A DNA stretch of 32,060 nucleotides, from NCBI GenBank assembly GCA_028275165.1, contig JAQCNF010000055.1, positions 1-32,060 of the forward strand. Direction: 5' to 3'. Below the pieces are notes generated by a model that was not told the DNA's origin, did no database searches, and was given only the letters and a program-made list of their open reading frames with translations. Every line of letters starts with the position of its first letter. The stretch's first letter is position 1. Made by a program: the position numbers and the translations under genes. Below, one piece after another: positions 17,917 to 26,174 of this stretch. The DNA is from Haloquadratum sp. GTDB lineage: Archaea; Halobacteriota; Halobacteria; Halobacteriales; Haloferacaceae.

Positions 17917-20820
17917 TTACGACTCTTCGAATTCGACACCGGTGATTTCGAAGCAGGCACCGCCGTGTGAGTGATTACTCGCTGTGATTTCCCAGCCGTG
18001 AGCCTCGACAACTTGCTTGACAATCCGCAGGCCGAATCCAGTGCCGTCATCTGCTGTCGAGTACCCAGCCTCGAAGATGTTTTGATAGTCTTCCTCGGGG
18101 ATGCCAGGCCCAGTGTCCGTAATGGAGAATCCGTCTTCGAGCCCACGTACTGAGACGGTCACATCCTCACCACCGTGTTCGACAGCGTTTCGATAGACGT
18201 TCTCAAGCAGTTGCTTGAGTCGACCTCTGTCGGCCTGTATCACTCGCTCTACATCACGGTGAAGTGTTGCAGACTGTGTCTCGACGTTTTTCCAGCATTG
18301 ATGCGTGATTTCTGACAGTGCAACCACTTCGGTTTCTGTAATAGAGTGTTCATTTCGAGCCAGCGTCAATAGGTCATCGATGAGCGTCTGACTCCGCGCA
18401 ATCGCGTCAGTTGCCCGCTCAAGATGAGCACTGTCATTTTCTTGTTGAGCTAACTCAATATACCCCTCGGCAACGGTTAGTGGGTTTCGTAAGTCGTGGC
18501 TGACGACCCTCGCGAATTCCTCAAGTCGCTCGTTCTCTTGTCGAATTTCGTCTCGACGACGCTTCTCATCAGTAATATTTTGCGCCACTGCCATACCGAG
18601 GATAACTTGACCAGTCTCGTCTCGAACCGGAGCGGCTGTCACTCGATACCACTCACCTTTGAGTTGCTCTTCGTATGTGGTCGTCTCACCATCAAGAGCA
18701 GTGCGATAGGCACTCGCGACGGTCTCAGCTACATCACTTGGAAAAACATCATATGGAGTCGATTTCTTGAACTCCGCTGCCGACAGCCCGACCGTCGAAA
18801 GTTCCTCACCTCCAGCGTGAACATACTGCAACTGCTTATCAAATAGGAACACACCTCCAGGGAAATTCTCAATCAGTGTTGTGTACTCTGATGTAATTCG
18901 TTCGAGCTCCTGTTTGCGTTCCTCTCGTTGTGTTATTCCACGAGTCGCACCGACAATGTATCTGACATCTCCATCGATCTCGACGGGGGCAATTTGAGTC
19001 TCCCAGTGCGTCTGTTCAGTATCTTCGAAGCCGTTGTCTGCTGGGAGTTTGCTTGCCTCGATCGTTTCGACATATCGGAGTGGTGCCCGCTGCTCGACAC
19101 ACTGTTCATATCTGGCTTCGATCTGTGAGCCTCGGTCGTCACCAAAAATATCGCGTGGGGTCTTGCCAGAGATACGAGTATTGACCAGCCCAGTCGTTGT
19201 CTCGAACGAATCATTAACACGTTGCACCCGATATGTATCTTCGTGACACTCGATGACAAACAGCATATCCTGTGCGTGCTGGAATAGTGTCTCTGCTCGC
19301 ATGAGCGCCCTCTCTTGTTTGACCTGTTCAGTCACATTTCTGACGGTCCCGTCGATATACTCTCTCCCGTTTGCTTCAACGAGCGTCAACGAAGTTTCGA
19401 CCCACTTTGAGTCGCCATCGAGTGTTTCAACGTGGAGACGCTCGTCTTCTAAGCTCCCTTCTGAGCGAAGTTTGGCGAGTAACTGTGTCCTATCGGTGGT
19501 ATCTGCATAGATTCGGCTGACATTGAGTTGCGTCATCTGTCCTCGAGACTCCGCATCGTATATTGAGGCCAATTTCGTGTTGTGATGCTGTATTTTCCCA
19601 TCGATCGTCGTGCGGAAAACCCCGACAGGTAAGTTTTCTATTATTTGCTCATACTGGCTGATAATTCGCTCTTGCTGCCTCTCGTCAGTTAATTCTCGAC
19701 CAATCCCGACGACGCCGACCACATCTCCACTCGAATCGGTCAACCGACTGTTAGTCAATTCATATGAGAGATGTTCACCGGCCTGTGTTTTGATATCTGC
19801 AGTGATGACACGTCTACGATTCGAGTCAGTATCGCTCACTGTCTGTAGAATATGCTCGCGATTCGCCGCTGAGAACAACTCATCAACGTCCATCCCGGCT
19901 AAGGTATCGTCGGAGTAACCAGTGACCCGTGGAAGTGCTCTATTCCAGCGCTGGACCTGCCCTTCAGCGTCAAGCAAATAAAAGATATCATCGATCGTGT
20001 TGAGCACGTTCTCAGTAACTGCTCGTTCGTCCTGTAGTTGCTGTTCGCGTTGACGGAGCTCGGTCACATCGTGAATCGCTCCACGGAGCGTCGAACCGTC
20101 TCCATCCGCGACGGGTTCAATGGTCATCTGTATCTGCCGCTCACCACCGTTAGCAGGTTGCAGTCGCCACTCGCCCTGCATCTGTGTCCCGCGTCGTTCG
20201 GCCCTGGCCATTGTTACCCGCACGTCCGAGCGATCATCAGGATGAATGTATCTGATCAAATCTCTGCGACCGTGTAGACGACTGCTCCCAGCGACACCAC
20301 ACAATTTCCGTGTCCCAGTTGTTGTATATAGTGTATCTGTTTCAGTATCGAGTTCCCATCCACCAGTGCTGCTAAGAATCTCTGACTGACGCATGAGGTT
20401 CTCCTGTCTGTCAGCTCGCTTTTTTGCCCTCCTCGTGGCGACAAGATTGGTGATCCGAGTGGCTAACAATTCATATTGTTCCGTTCCTGATTCCTTCTCG
20501 AGATAATCTGAGACACCAACGGAGATTGCCTCACTGGCAACTTCCTCACTGCCTCTTCCAGTGAATAAAACAAATGGAAGATCTGGGAATTCTTGCCGCA
20601 CAGTCTCTAATAGTTCCAGTCCATCCATGCCGGGCATATCATAGTCTGACACGATACATTGTGGCTGGCAGTCACCGGCTTTCAGCGACGCGAGTGCATC
20701 TTCACCACTTGTGACGGTTTCAACGCTCAAGCGGTCATCGTGACGCTCAAGATAGGTGGCTGTTAACTCAGCCAATCCAGGCTCGTCGTCAACATGGAGG
20801 ACGGTGATATTAGCCGACAT
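17917..20820 (-). CDS. Hybrid sensor histidine kinase: receiver, five PAS domains, HisKA, HATPase
   Basis: 967 residues from the chosen start MSANITVLHVDDEPG. Residues 5-120 are a response-regulator receiver with acidic pair D11-D12, phospho-acceptor D59 in SDYDMPGMDG, and the switch Lys in DYLEK. Roughly five PAS modules follow (140-255, 275-390, 395-510, 520-650, 655-765), several ending in PAC-like phrases such as GIGRELTDE and MAVAQNITDEKRR. The kinase core has H775 in VVSHDLRNPLTV, the N box LLENVYRNAVEHGG, G1 DTGPGIP and G2 DGTGFGLRIVK. There are no membrane helices, so it is cytoplasmic. An in-frame ATG seven codons upstream sits next to the TATA box and is unlikely to be used. No cognate output regulator adjoins. 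Confidence 0.92.
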   Translation of the reverse strand: MSANITVLHVDDEPGLAELTATYLERHDDRLSVETVTSGEDALASLKAGDCQPQCIVSDYDMPGMDGLELLETVRQEFPDLPFVLFTGRGSEEVASEAISVGVSDYLEKESGTEQYELLATRITNLVATRRAKKRADRQENLMRQSEILSSTGGWELDTETDTLYTTTGTRKLCGVAGSSRLHGRRDLIRYIHPDDRSDVRVTMARAERRGTQMQGEWRLQPANGGERQIQMTIEPVADGDGSTLRGAIHDVTELRQREQQLQDERAVTENVLNTIDDIFYLLDAEGQVQRWNRALPRVTGYSDDTLAGMDVDELFSAANREHILQTVSDTDSNRRRVITADIKTQAGEHLSYELTNSRLTDSSGDVVGVVGIGRELTDERQQERIISQYEQIIENLPVGVFRTTIDGKIQHHNTKLASIYDAESRGQMTQLNVSRIYADTTDRTQLLAKLRSEGSLEDERLHVETLDGDSKWVETSLTLVEANGREYIDGTVRNVTEQVKQERALMRAETLFQHAQDMLFVIECHEDTYRVQRVNDSFETTTGLVNTRISGKTPRDIFGDDRGSQIEARYEQCVEQRAPLRYVETIEASKLPADNGFEDTEQTHWETQIAPVEIDGDVRYIVGATRGITQREERKQELERITSEYTTLIENFPGGVFLFDKQLQYVHAGGEELSTVGLSAAEFKKSTPYDVFPSDVAETVASAYRTALDGETTTYEEQLKGEWYRVTAAPVRDETGQVILGMAVAQNITDEKRRRDEIRQENERLEEFARVVSHDLRNPLTVAEGYIELAQQENDSAHLERATDAIARSQTLIDDLLTLARNEHSITETEVVALSEITHQCWKNVETQSATLHRDVERVIQADRGRLKQLLENVYRNAVEHGGEDVTVSVRGLEDGFSITDTGPGIPEEDYQNIFEAGYSTADDGTGFGLRIVKQVVEAHGWEITASNHSHGGACFEITGVEFEES

Positions 20821-20833
20821 ACATGGTCCATGT
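20821..20833. promoter_or_regulatory. Palindrome at the kinase start
   Basis: ACATGG-T-CCATGT is an almost perfect 13-base dyad touching the ATG of the kinase gene, exactly where a leaderless transcript would begin. It could be an operator for autoregulation, or chance. Confidence 0.3.
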
Positions 20834-20840
20834 TTACTCA

Positions 20841-20851
20841 TTTAATATAAA
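20841..20851 (-). promoter_or_regulatory. TATA box of the histidine kinase gene
   Basis: On the minus strand the bases gtttatattaa lie about 25-30 nt upstream of the ATG at 20820. This matches an archaeal TATA box and fits a leaderless start at that ATG. Confidence 0.6.
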
Positions 20852-21069
20852 CGAATCCCCTGAAGTGTATCGCAGCATCGTCAGGAGGATTCCCAATCAT
20901 CGAACCGAGATGAGTCGTTACACGATATGCACGTCTTATCCTCAGATGCAGTCCTTCAGTCTCAGCAAACGAACGCAGGTTGCTTGAGTGCCATAGCAAG
21001 AGCAGCGCGCAAGCCCATAGCTATCGCTGTCGGACAAACGCCTACTCTTCTTGGGATAATCCGTACTTT

Positions 21070-22020
21070 CTACTCATGACGACCCGCGAACGTCCGTGTT
21101 CGGGGGGTATCTGCGTACCAACCAACAACTACGATGCCAGCCACAATAGCCACAGATGCAAACAGACCGGCTTCTGGGCCATATGTGTTTCCCAGTAACA
21201 GAGTAGACCCACTTACTTCGAGGTCAATAATCGTGACCGGCAATAAGAATCCACTTACCGGCAGGCCGACCCCAGCCCCGAGAAGCAGATTCCATCCAAG
21301 ATGAAGGCCAACCGCCAATCCCAACCGTCGAGTGAAAACATATGCAGCAGCAAACCACATGCCAGCGAGGAACGTATTGAGTGTTCCTAAAACCGTTGCC
21401 CCTGGGTTCGCTAAGTGAAGGACTGCAAACAGTCCGCTTGTGATGGCCATAGCTCCGAGCGTCGCATATCGCTCAGTAAAAAAGGCGACTCCACTCTCCA
21501 CATTGGGGAGGAGATACCCCCGAATTATCGCCTCCTCAGAAACAGCAACGCCAATCGCGAAGATTACCGCTGCAACCAACTCACCAACAATGGAGATCGT
21601 CGCTCCATTGGCTGAGGTGGTGACGAATTGTGACTCAGACTGTGTAGTCAGTAGACCAGCAATCTGAACCGCACCGGTTCCCAGTCCACCCACAGCAATA
21701 GCGATGATTAGTCCTCCACCGACGACCGTCCCAACCCCACACTCACGTACCCACTGTGCTGTCACCGGCACCAATCCGTAGTCTGATGGCTGCCGTCGGT
21801 CAACATATCGAATAACAATCCAAAGAACGGTACAGACGATCATCATCGTCGTAATCTGGGATACCGCCAACCCTGTCATCCCTGACCTCGAAAGTCCGAA
21901 CTGCTGTCGTACCAACTGCCCAATCAACAGTGTCACGAACAGACTTACTGCAGTAATCGCCAGTCTGAACGGAGTTCGGAGTCGGCTTTCATCTGTCATG
22001 ATATATGTCCGGGCCTGCAT
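21070..22020 (-). CDS. CPBP-family intramembrane metalloprotease (CAAX protease/Abi-like)
   Basis: 316 residues with about eight hydrophobic helices. The CPBP signature is complete: E162-E163 and R167 in SEEAIIRGYLL, F198 and H202 in FAVLHLANP, and H240 and N244 in GLHLGWNLL. These residues form the glutamate-dependent metal site in the membrane. Bacterial and archaeal members are linked to prenyl-protein processing, bacteriocin self-immunity or membrane stress; the substrate is unknown here. An alternative start seven codons in (MTDESRLRT, at 21999) begins closer to the first helix. The gene is monocistronic, in the same direction as the kinase 250 bases away. Confidence 0.88.
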   Translation of the reverse strand: MQARTYIMTDESRLRTPFRLAITAVSLFVTLLIGQLVRQQFGLSRSGMTGLAVSQITTMMIVCTVLWIVIRYVDRRQPSDYGLVPVTAQWVRECGVGTVVGGGLIIAIAVGGLGTGAVQIAGLLTTQSESQFVTTSANGATISIVGELVAAVIFAIGVAVSEEAIIRGYLLPNVESGVAFFTERYATLGAMAITSGLFAVLHLANPGATVLGTLNTFLAGMWFAAAYVFTRRLGLAVGLHLGWNLLLGAGVGLPVSGFLLPVTIIDLEVSGSTLLLGNTYGPEAGLFASVAIVAGIVVVGWYADTPRTRTFAGRHE

Positions 22021-23215
22021 ATGGAGGCAACGGGGAGTACATCCAAGTGCGCTTTGATGATCTCTTAGTTACCGTGGCTAAGCTTGCATAGGAGTTACCG
22101 CTCGTCTGCGATGACCATGTCATGTTACTGCTGTCTATGAACCGTCTGAGAGTGAGTCTGTGTCCGAGATATTGTCGAGTTCTGTATCAAGACCGACGGC
22201 ACGAGTGCACCTGGAGGAGTCCCTGTCGATTAGACGCGTGAGTTGATTCGAAGGGGGGGGGAACTCCAGCGATACTGATCTCTGTGGGTTAGTCGAATGC
22301 GTGAGCACGAGCAGTTAGATAGCTTCGATACAGAGTGGGTGTTAGCGAAGCAGCAGCATATCCACAGTGGATGCTCTCACCTCTGGAATCAGATTATTCG
22401 AAACAGCTGAGGATGACCTATCTTGCTTCGGTTCAGTCACCAGGGACGGATCTCAGGTGAAGCGAAGACTAGGGCTCCCAACGTCGAATCCCGACCCTGT
22501 CGTGATTGAGAGAATCAAGAAGAAACACTCAGTTCACTGGCGGGGATTCAGACCCGTACGGGACATGGGGGGTCGTTCGGAGTCGGCGAGCTTTGATGCC
22601 AGTTTCAACCCAGATTCTGTCGTAACCTCGGCGCGTTTCCTGAGCGACTCACGTTGAGGTGATATACGCTTCTGATTTTTGATGTATGTGATGAAATCCG
22701 AGTACAAAAGTAACGGACAGACACGTCAGTTCTGTCAGTGAAATAGTGTGGAGGGTTGATATCCTCCTCCGCTAAGGGCGGAGGAATTTATCAGTGCGTC
22801 AGGGGGACCACTCCTGAGTTGGTGTGCAACTGGCAATGTCAGAACGTACCGTGGTGCCGCCTATAATAGGCAGCTACCGCTATCTTTCGACTCAATTATA
22901 AAAAACCAGGGGGCAGTGTTTCTTTGAGTGAAATAGCTCTCCCAACAAGGCGTATCGGAATACGGTGTCACCGCCCGCATGCCGTCTTCATCGATTCCGA
23001 TCAGCTTAGTCTGAGTTTTGCGAATTGCAGTCCTAGCTACAGGTGTAACAAGACGAGCGCCTCAAGCTGGACGGAAGATGAAGTTCCCCGTAATGACGAG
23101 AATCGGAGATTCCCGAGCCACTCGTCCCGAGATAGTTCACGAGGTCCGCGCCCTTCGTGTTGCGCGGATCTATCGGTGGGGCCCAGCGCAAGGGGAGACC
23201 GCTTCGCTGCCGAAT
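22021..23215. other. 1.2-kb region without a recognisable gene; contains an isolated element-end hairpin
   Basis: No frame here matches a family I know. A run of nine G lies at 22253-22261. A perfect hairpin (TCCTCCGC, loop TAAGG, GCGGAGGA) lies at 22765-22785. The minus strand at 22870-23035 has a frame reading TKLIGIDEDGMRAVTPYSDT that ends in a stop near 22860 and could be the tail of a lost gene. The stretch 23130-23220 is locally GC-rich. Confidence 0.4.
22757..22790 (-). repeat. Orphan IS200/IS605-type right-end hairpin
   Basis: Read on the minus strand, this is AATTCCTCCGCCC-TTAGC followed by GGAGGAGGATATCAA: a perfect 8-bp stem followed by a GGATATCAA tail. The layout matches the right end of the intact TnpB element at 30.5 kb (stem, then GGAGGATGTCAC). 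No tnpB remains beside it, so it is either a solo end, a miniature derivative, or a stranded guide-RNA scaffold. Confidence 0.45.
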
Positions 23216-24238
23216 TTAGCGTCGACGCCAGGCGACGTATCCAGCGACAGCAGCAATCGCCACGACGATTGCAGCCATCGACTGGTAGACTGTTGATGCG
23301 GGATTTTGTCGTGAATTCCAGTCCTCTGTCCAGCCGTCTTTAAGTGATTCAGCCTGCTCCTGGACGGTATCGAAGTCGAAATCCCGTATCTCAAGTGCCG
23401 CGGTTTGGTTTGCAGCAACGGGCGACTCATTAATCACACTCCGGAAGCGTTGAGCCGTTACATTTCCGCGCGTAGGGACTGACGAGACGTTCGCCACGAC
23501 GTTCCCACTCGTGCTAGCTAACTGCGCGAGTTGCTCGTTGATACCGCTGAATCCGAGATGATCCGAGAGTTCGTCTTTTGCCTCAAGTGTCGCTGTATAT
23601 TGGGCATAGAGCCGCTGGGGGTCAACATTCGTTCCGTTCTGCTGTTGCCTGAGCAGCTCAATGAGGGCTGTTGCATTCGATCGGTACGCCGTCGAATCGT
23701 TCTCGAAGGAGCGAAGCTCTGGGCGGAGTTCTCGTGCGGTTTCGTTGAATTCAGTAATTTGTGGTGCTGCTTCGACCGAGGCGTTGTAAACTGCCTTCCC
23801 GTCTTCGTGGACCGTCTTCATCCGATTGATATATACGACTGTCTCGTTAATGGCTGCCGCTGCCGCTGATACGTTAGTTGCGACTGTGGTCGCGTTCTGT
23901 GACGTCGTGCGGAGTTGACTGACATCTTTTGCTCCAAAGTCTTGAATGGCCCGTCGTTGCGCGAGTGCTGTCAGTACCGTTTCAGCAGTTGATTCTGAGG
24001 TGACCCGCTCACCATTCACATAGATATCGATGCCACTAGCCCAAGGGAAGACGTTTTCATGACGGTAGACGCTGTACTGTTGTCCGTCGACAGTGACATC
24101 CGCAATATGAGTCGTATCCTGATCCATTAGCACCGGCTGGGGGTCTGAGACACCTTGCGCGAGGGCAGTCACCGGGATGGTGCTCATGAGAAGTATGGTG
24201 ATAACGAACCAAGTCACGATCTCTTTTGTGTTCATCAT
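23216..24238 (-). CDS. Secreted, C-terminally anchored surface protein with many N-glycosylation sequons
   Basis: 340 residues. The N-terminus MMNTKEIVTWFVITILLMST continuing to VTALAQG is a Sec-type signal peptide of about 29 residues. The C-terminal 20 residues (MAAIVVAIAAVAGYVAW) form a transmembrane helix ending in RRR, the stop-transfer of a protein exposed outside the cell. The middle is helical and probably partly coiled coil, with about a dozen N-X-S/T sequons (for example QNATT, TNVSA, INETV, FNETA, QNGTN, GNVTA, ANQTA), which haloarchaea modify in surface proteins. I recognise no named family. It stands alone; its 5' neighbours on the other strand are two micro-proteins. Confidence 0.75.
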   Translation of the reverse strand: MMNTKEIVTWFVITILLMSTIPVTALAQGVSDPQPVLMDQDTTHIADVTVDGQQYSVYRHENVFPWASGIDIYVNGERVTSESTAETVLTALAQRRAIQDFGAKDVSQLRTTSQNATTVATNVSAAAAAINETVVYINRMKTVHEDGKAVYNASVEAAPQITEFNETARELRPELRSFENDSTAYRSNATALIELLRQQQNGTNVDPQRLYAQYTATLEAKDELSDHLGFSGINEQLAQLASTSGNVVANVSSVPTRGNVTAQRFRSVINESPVAANQTAALEIRDFDFDTVQEQAESLKDGWTEDWNSRQNPASTVYQSMAAIVVAIAAVAGYVAWRRR

Positions 24239-24394
24239 TCGTATCTTACATCAGGATGTGGCCAGAAAAGAGGAAATGAGGATTACAAATGGCGAAGCCT
24301 TCGGGATTGATGAGGGGCTATCGGTAATCTGTGGTCATCTGGCTGTAAGGGGGTGAGAGTACATACAAGATGGTTTCCTATATCCTTACTTTCG

Positions 24395-24484
24395 ATGGCA
24401 TGCGACTGCACACTGTCATTTCCACGTGATTGTCAGACATGCAAACGAAAGCGCAAGCTCACTCAACGAATCAAGCGAGATTGA
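24395..24484 (+). CDS. Candidate 29-aa Cys-rich micro-protein
   Basis: The ATG frame encodes MACDCTLSFPRDCQTCKRKR plus a short basic tail. C3, C5, C13 and C16 could bind one zinc, and the tail is strongly basic. A weak TATA-like run (cctatatcc) lies about 18 nt upstream. It is in tandem with another small zinc-finger frame downstream. It is very short and may be spurious. Confidence 0.35.
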   Translation: MACDCTLSFPRDCQTCKRKRKLTQRIKRD

Positions 24485-24546
24485 ATATATCTGGATGAAA
24501 GGTTTCGGGTGCCGAGAGGCCATACAGTAGGAGGACCCAGAAGACG

Positions 24547-24651
24547 ATGACCGGACATCGAAATTACTTCACATGTGATGTCTCACCACACGACCGCAAT
24601 CGATTCTGCTCGGAGTGTGGCGTTCGACGCGAGTTCGTAGGAGATAGTTAG
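24547..24651 (+). CDS. Candidate 34-aa zinc-finger micro-protein
   Basis: The ATG frame encodes FTCDVSPHDRNRFCSECG followed by VRREFVGDS. C10, H15, C21 and C24 give a C-x4-H-x5-C-x2-C arrangement ending in the SECG turn typical of haloarchaeal CPxCG-like micro-proteins. An AGGAGG ribosome-binding site at 24529-24534 lies 12 nt upstream, unusually clear for this genome, and supports translation. The stop overlaps the convergent DUF7521 gene by four bases. The function is unknown; relatives in Haloferax are implicated in regulation of biofilm and motility. Confidence 0.5.
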   Translation: MTGHRNYFTCDVSPHDRNRFCSECGVRREFVGDS

Positions 24652-24956
24652 TATTGAGAGAGCGCGTAGAAGATAACAACGAGACCTGCGGTAATAGTCA
24701 GGCTCTCGGCTGTTTGAAGCGCAAGTGATTCCCGTCCGCCAAGGTGGTAATCTTGTCGAATACCAAGCTGATACACAAGTTCAAGCAGACCGCCGAAGGT
24801 AATGAGAGTAAATCCGCCAGAGGCGAGGCGGAGTGCCTGTTGATGAGTGCGAATATAGGCTCGATAGCCGAGGATGCTCAATGTTCCGCCAGCAATGAAC
24901 AAGAATGAGTTAGCCATGAGAAAAGCCCAGAACTCAGGCGGTTCAGCCATTCTCAC
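24648..24956 (-). CDS. DUF7521-like three-helix membrane protein
   Basis: 102 residues with three predicted transmembrane helices (FLFIAGGTLSILGYRAYI; LRLASGGFTLITFGGLLELV; ESLTITAGLVVIFYAL). Size and layout match a haloarchaeal family that is usually placed directly after a winged-helix regulator. Here the start overlaps the regulator's stop by four bases (24953-24956). The third codon is also ATG (MAEPPEFWA) and could be the true start. The tight overlap suggests the membrane protein senses or modulates the regulator; this is inference from context. Confidence 0.75.
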   Translation of the reverse strand: MRMAEPPEFWAFLMANSFLFIAGGTLSILGYRAYIRTHQQALRLASGGFTLITFGGLLELVYQLGIRQDYHLGGRESLALQTAESLTITAGLVVIFYALSQY

Positions 24957-25378
24957 CCACCACTCGGATCAGAGGATGTCCTGCTGGGGTGCCGAGAGTC
25001 TGTGTTCACATCTTTTGAGGAGCTTTGGGCACCCTTCTCCATATCGCTCCAGAAGTCGGTGAATTTGTCAGTATAGTCCTTCTCAAGTTGAATATCGATA
25101 TTAAATTTTCCCTGCTCAATCTGAACCCGTGCTTCCTTGAGTTCCGTCTTATACCGCTTGTAATGATGGCCCTCATCGTCAATTTCTATGTGCTCATCTA
25201 ACATATCGTATTCCTGAAGCGCGTGAACCCGTCGATAGATTGTTGGCTCGGAGACGTCACAGTGCTCGGCCAGCTCAGTAGCTGATGAGGGTCGAAGACT
25301 GGCCAACACAAGAATCTGCCGAGCAATCTCGCACCCAAGCACGTCGAACACGTTGTCTGACTCCCACTCTTTGCTCAT
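24953..25378 (-). CDS. Winged helix-turn-helix transcriptional regulator
   Basis: 141 residues from the start MSKEWESDNVFDVLGCEIAR. Residues 10-70 form a winged HTH: RQILVLASLRPSSATELAEH, then CDVSEPTIYRRVHALQEYDM as turn plus recognition helix, then a wing reading IEIDDEGHHYKRY. The C-terminal half is a charged helix and a disordered tail rich in Ser. The frame stays open 35 codons further upstream, but a TATA-like box at 25409-25416 sits between, so the internal ATG is preferred. It is the first gene of a two-gene operon with the DUF7521-like protein. The target genes are unknown. Confidence 0.82.
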   Translation of the reverse strand: MSKEWESDNVFDVLGCEIARQILVLASLRPSSATELAEHCDVSEPTIYRRVHALQEYDMLDEHIEIDDEGHHYKRYKTELKEARVQIEQGKFNIDIQLEKDYTDKFTDFWSDMEKGAQSSSKDVNTDSRHPSRTSSDPSGG

Positions 25379-25408
25379 GTTCGGTGACACCATTGGATTG
25401 ATACTCCG

Positions 25409-25416
25409 TACATATG
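25409..25416 (-). promoter_or_regulatory. TATA-like box for the winged-helix gene
   Basis: The symmetric bases tacatatg lie about 34 nt upstream of the ATG at 25378, giving a predicted start of transcription a few bases before it. Moderate evidence from spacing only. Confidence 0.4.
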
Positions 25417-26174
25417 TGATTCGGGGATTAGCTTGCGGGTCGACAGCGTCGCTCAGCCGTCCGTGTCCAGTTGATGCTCTCATTGTTGTGCATCAATCTC
25501 TCTTGCCAAGAGCTTTCGATACTGGAAGGGTGAGGACGAGAGCAGCCACAGACAGATGATCGCGACGAATTAACACTGCTTGTGGTCTGTCCGCCCTCAG
25601 TAGGGTATTCATCAGATGCGCTGTTCACCGTAGCTGGACACCGCGAATACTCTTCCCGTTTTGCAAATATGAGTTCGTTGCTAATCAATGAGGCTCTGAA
25701 CTTCACTCTCCGAAACTGTATTCAACGGAGATGCCGCTGGTGAATAGCCATTGCATTAACACGGAGCGAGACTCAGGTACAGGACGTGAACTGAGCATCC
25801 AATCGATACGAGTGCCTCTCAGTGGACGCAGTCTGAGGCGAGCATTCCGTAACATCCTCTCCGCGGTAAACGGCAGGATTTTAGCGCGTGTTCCGCACGC
25901 AGATAACACAGCAACGACAGAGCCGAATTTGTATCGTTGAAACACGCCCAGATGTGTGAGACGCGTGGTCATGACAACCTGATCGATGGTGATTTGACCC
26001 AACCCAGGTGTGTTGCGGAAACGCTGTGTGAAATCCTACAGGAAGTTCGGAGAGCCGATGTGCTTGTCTCCCGCTTGTGGAGCGTGATACAGTTCCGATT
26101 ATACCGACGCTCGTTTTTGATCCTGACGAGTCTCAGACCATGCTCTTTTCAGACCGCAGCAGCGACTGCCGGCC
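25417..26174. other. Unassigned 760-base region
   Basis: Frames of up to 99 codons exist on the minus strand (about 25703-26002, ending VLMQWLFTSGISVEYSFGE), but they resemble no family I know and are rich in Arg. No promoter, repeat or hairpin stands out. Probably decayed sequence. Confidence 0.35.

Noticed and set aside
22297-22657. Open frames after the nine-G run
   Set aside because: No family resemblance in any frame and frequent stops; likely decayed sequence.
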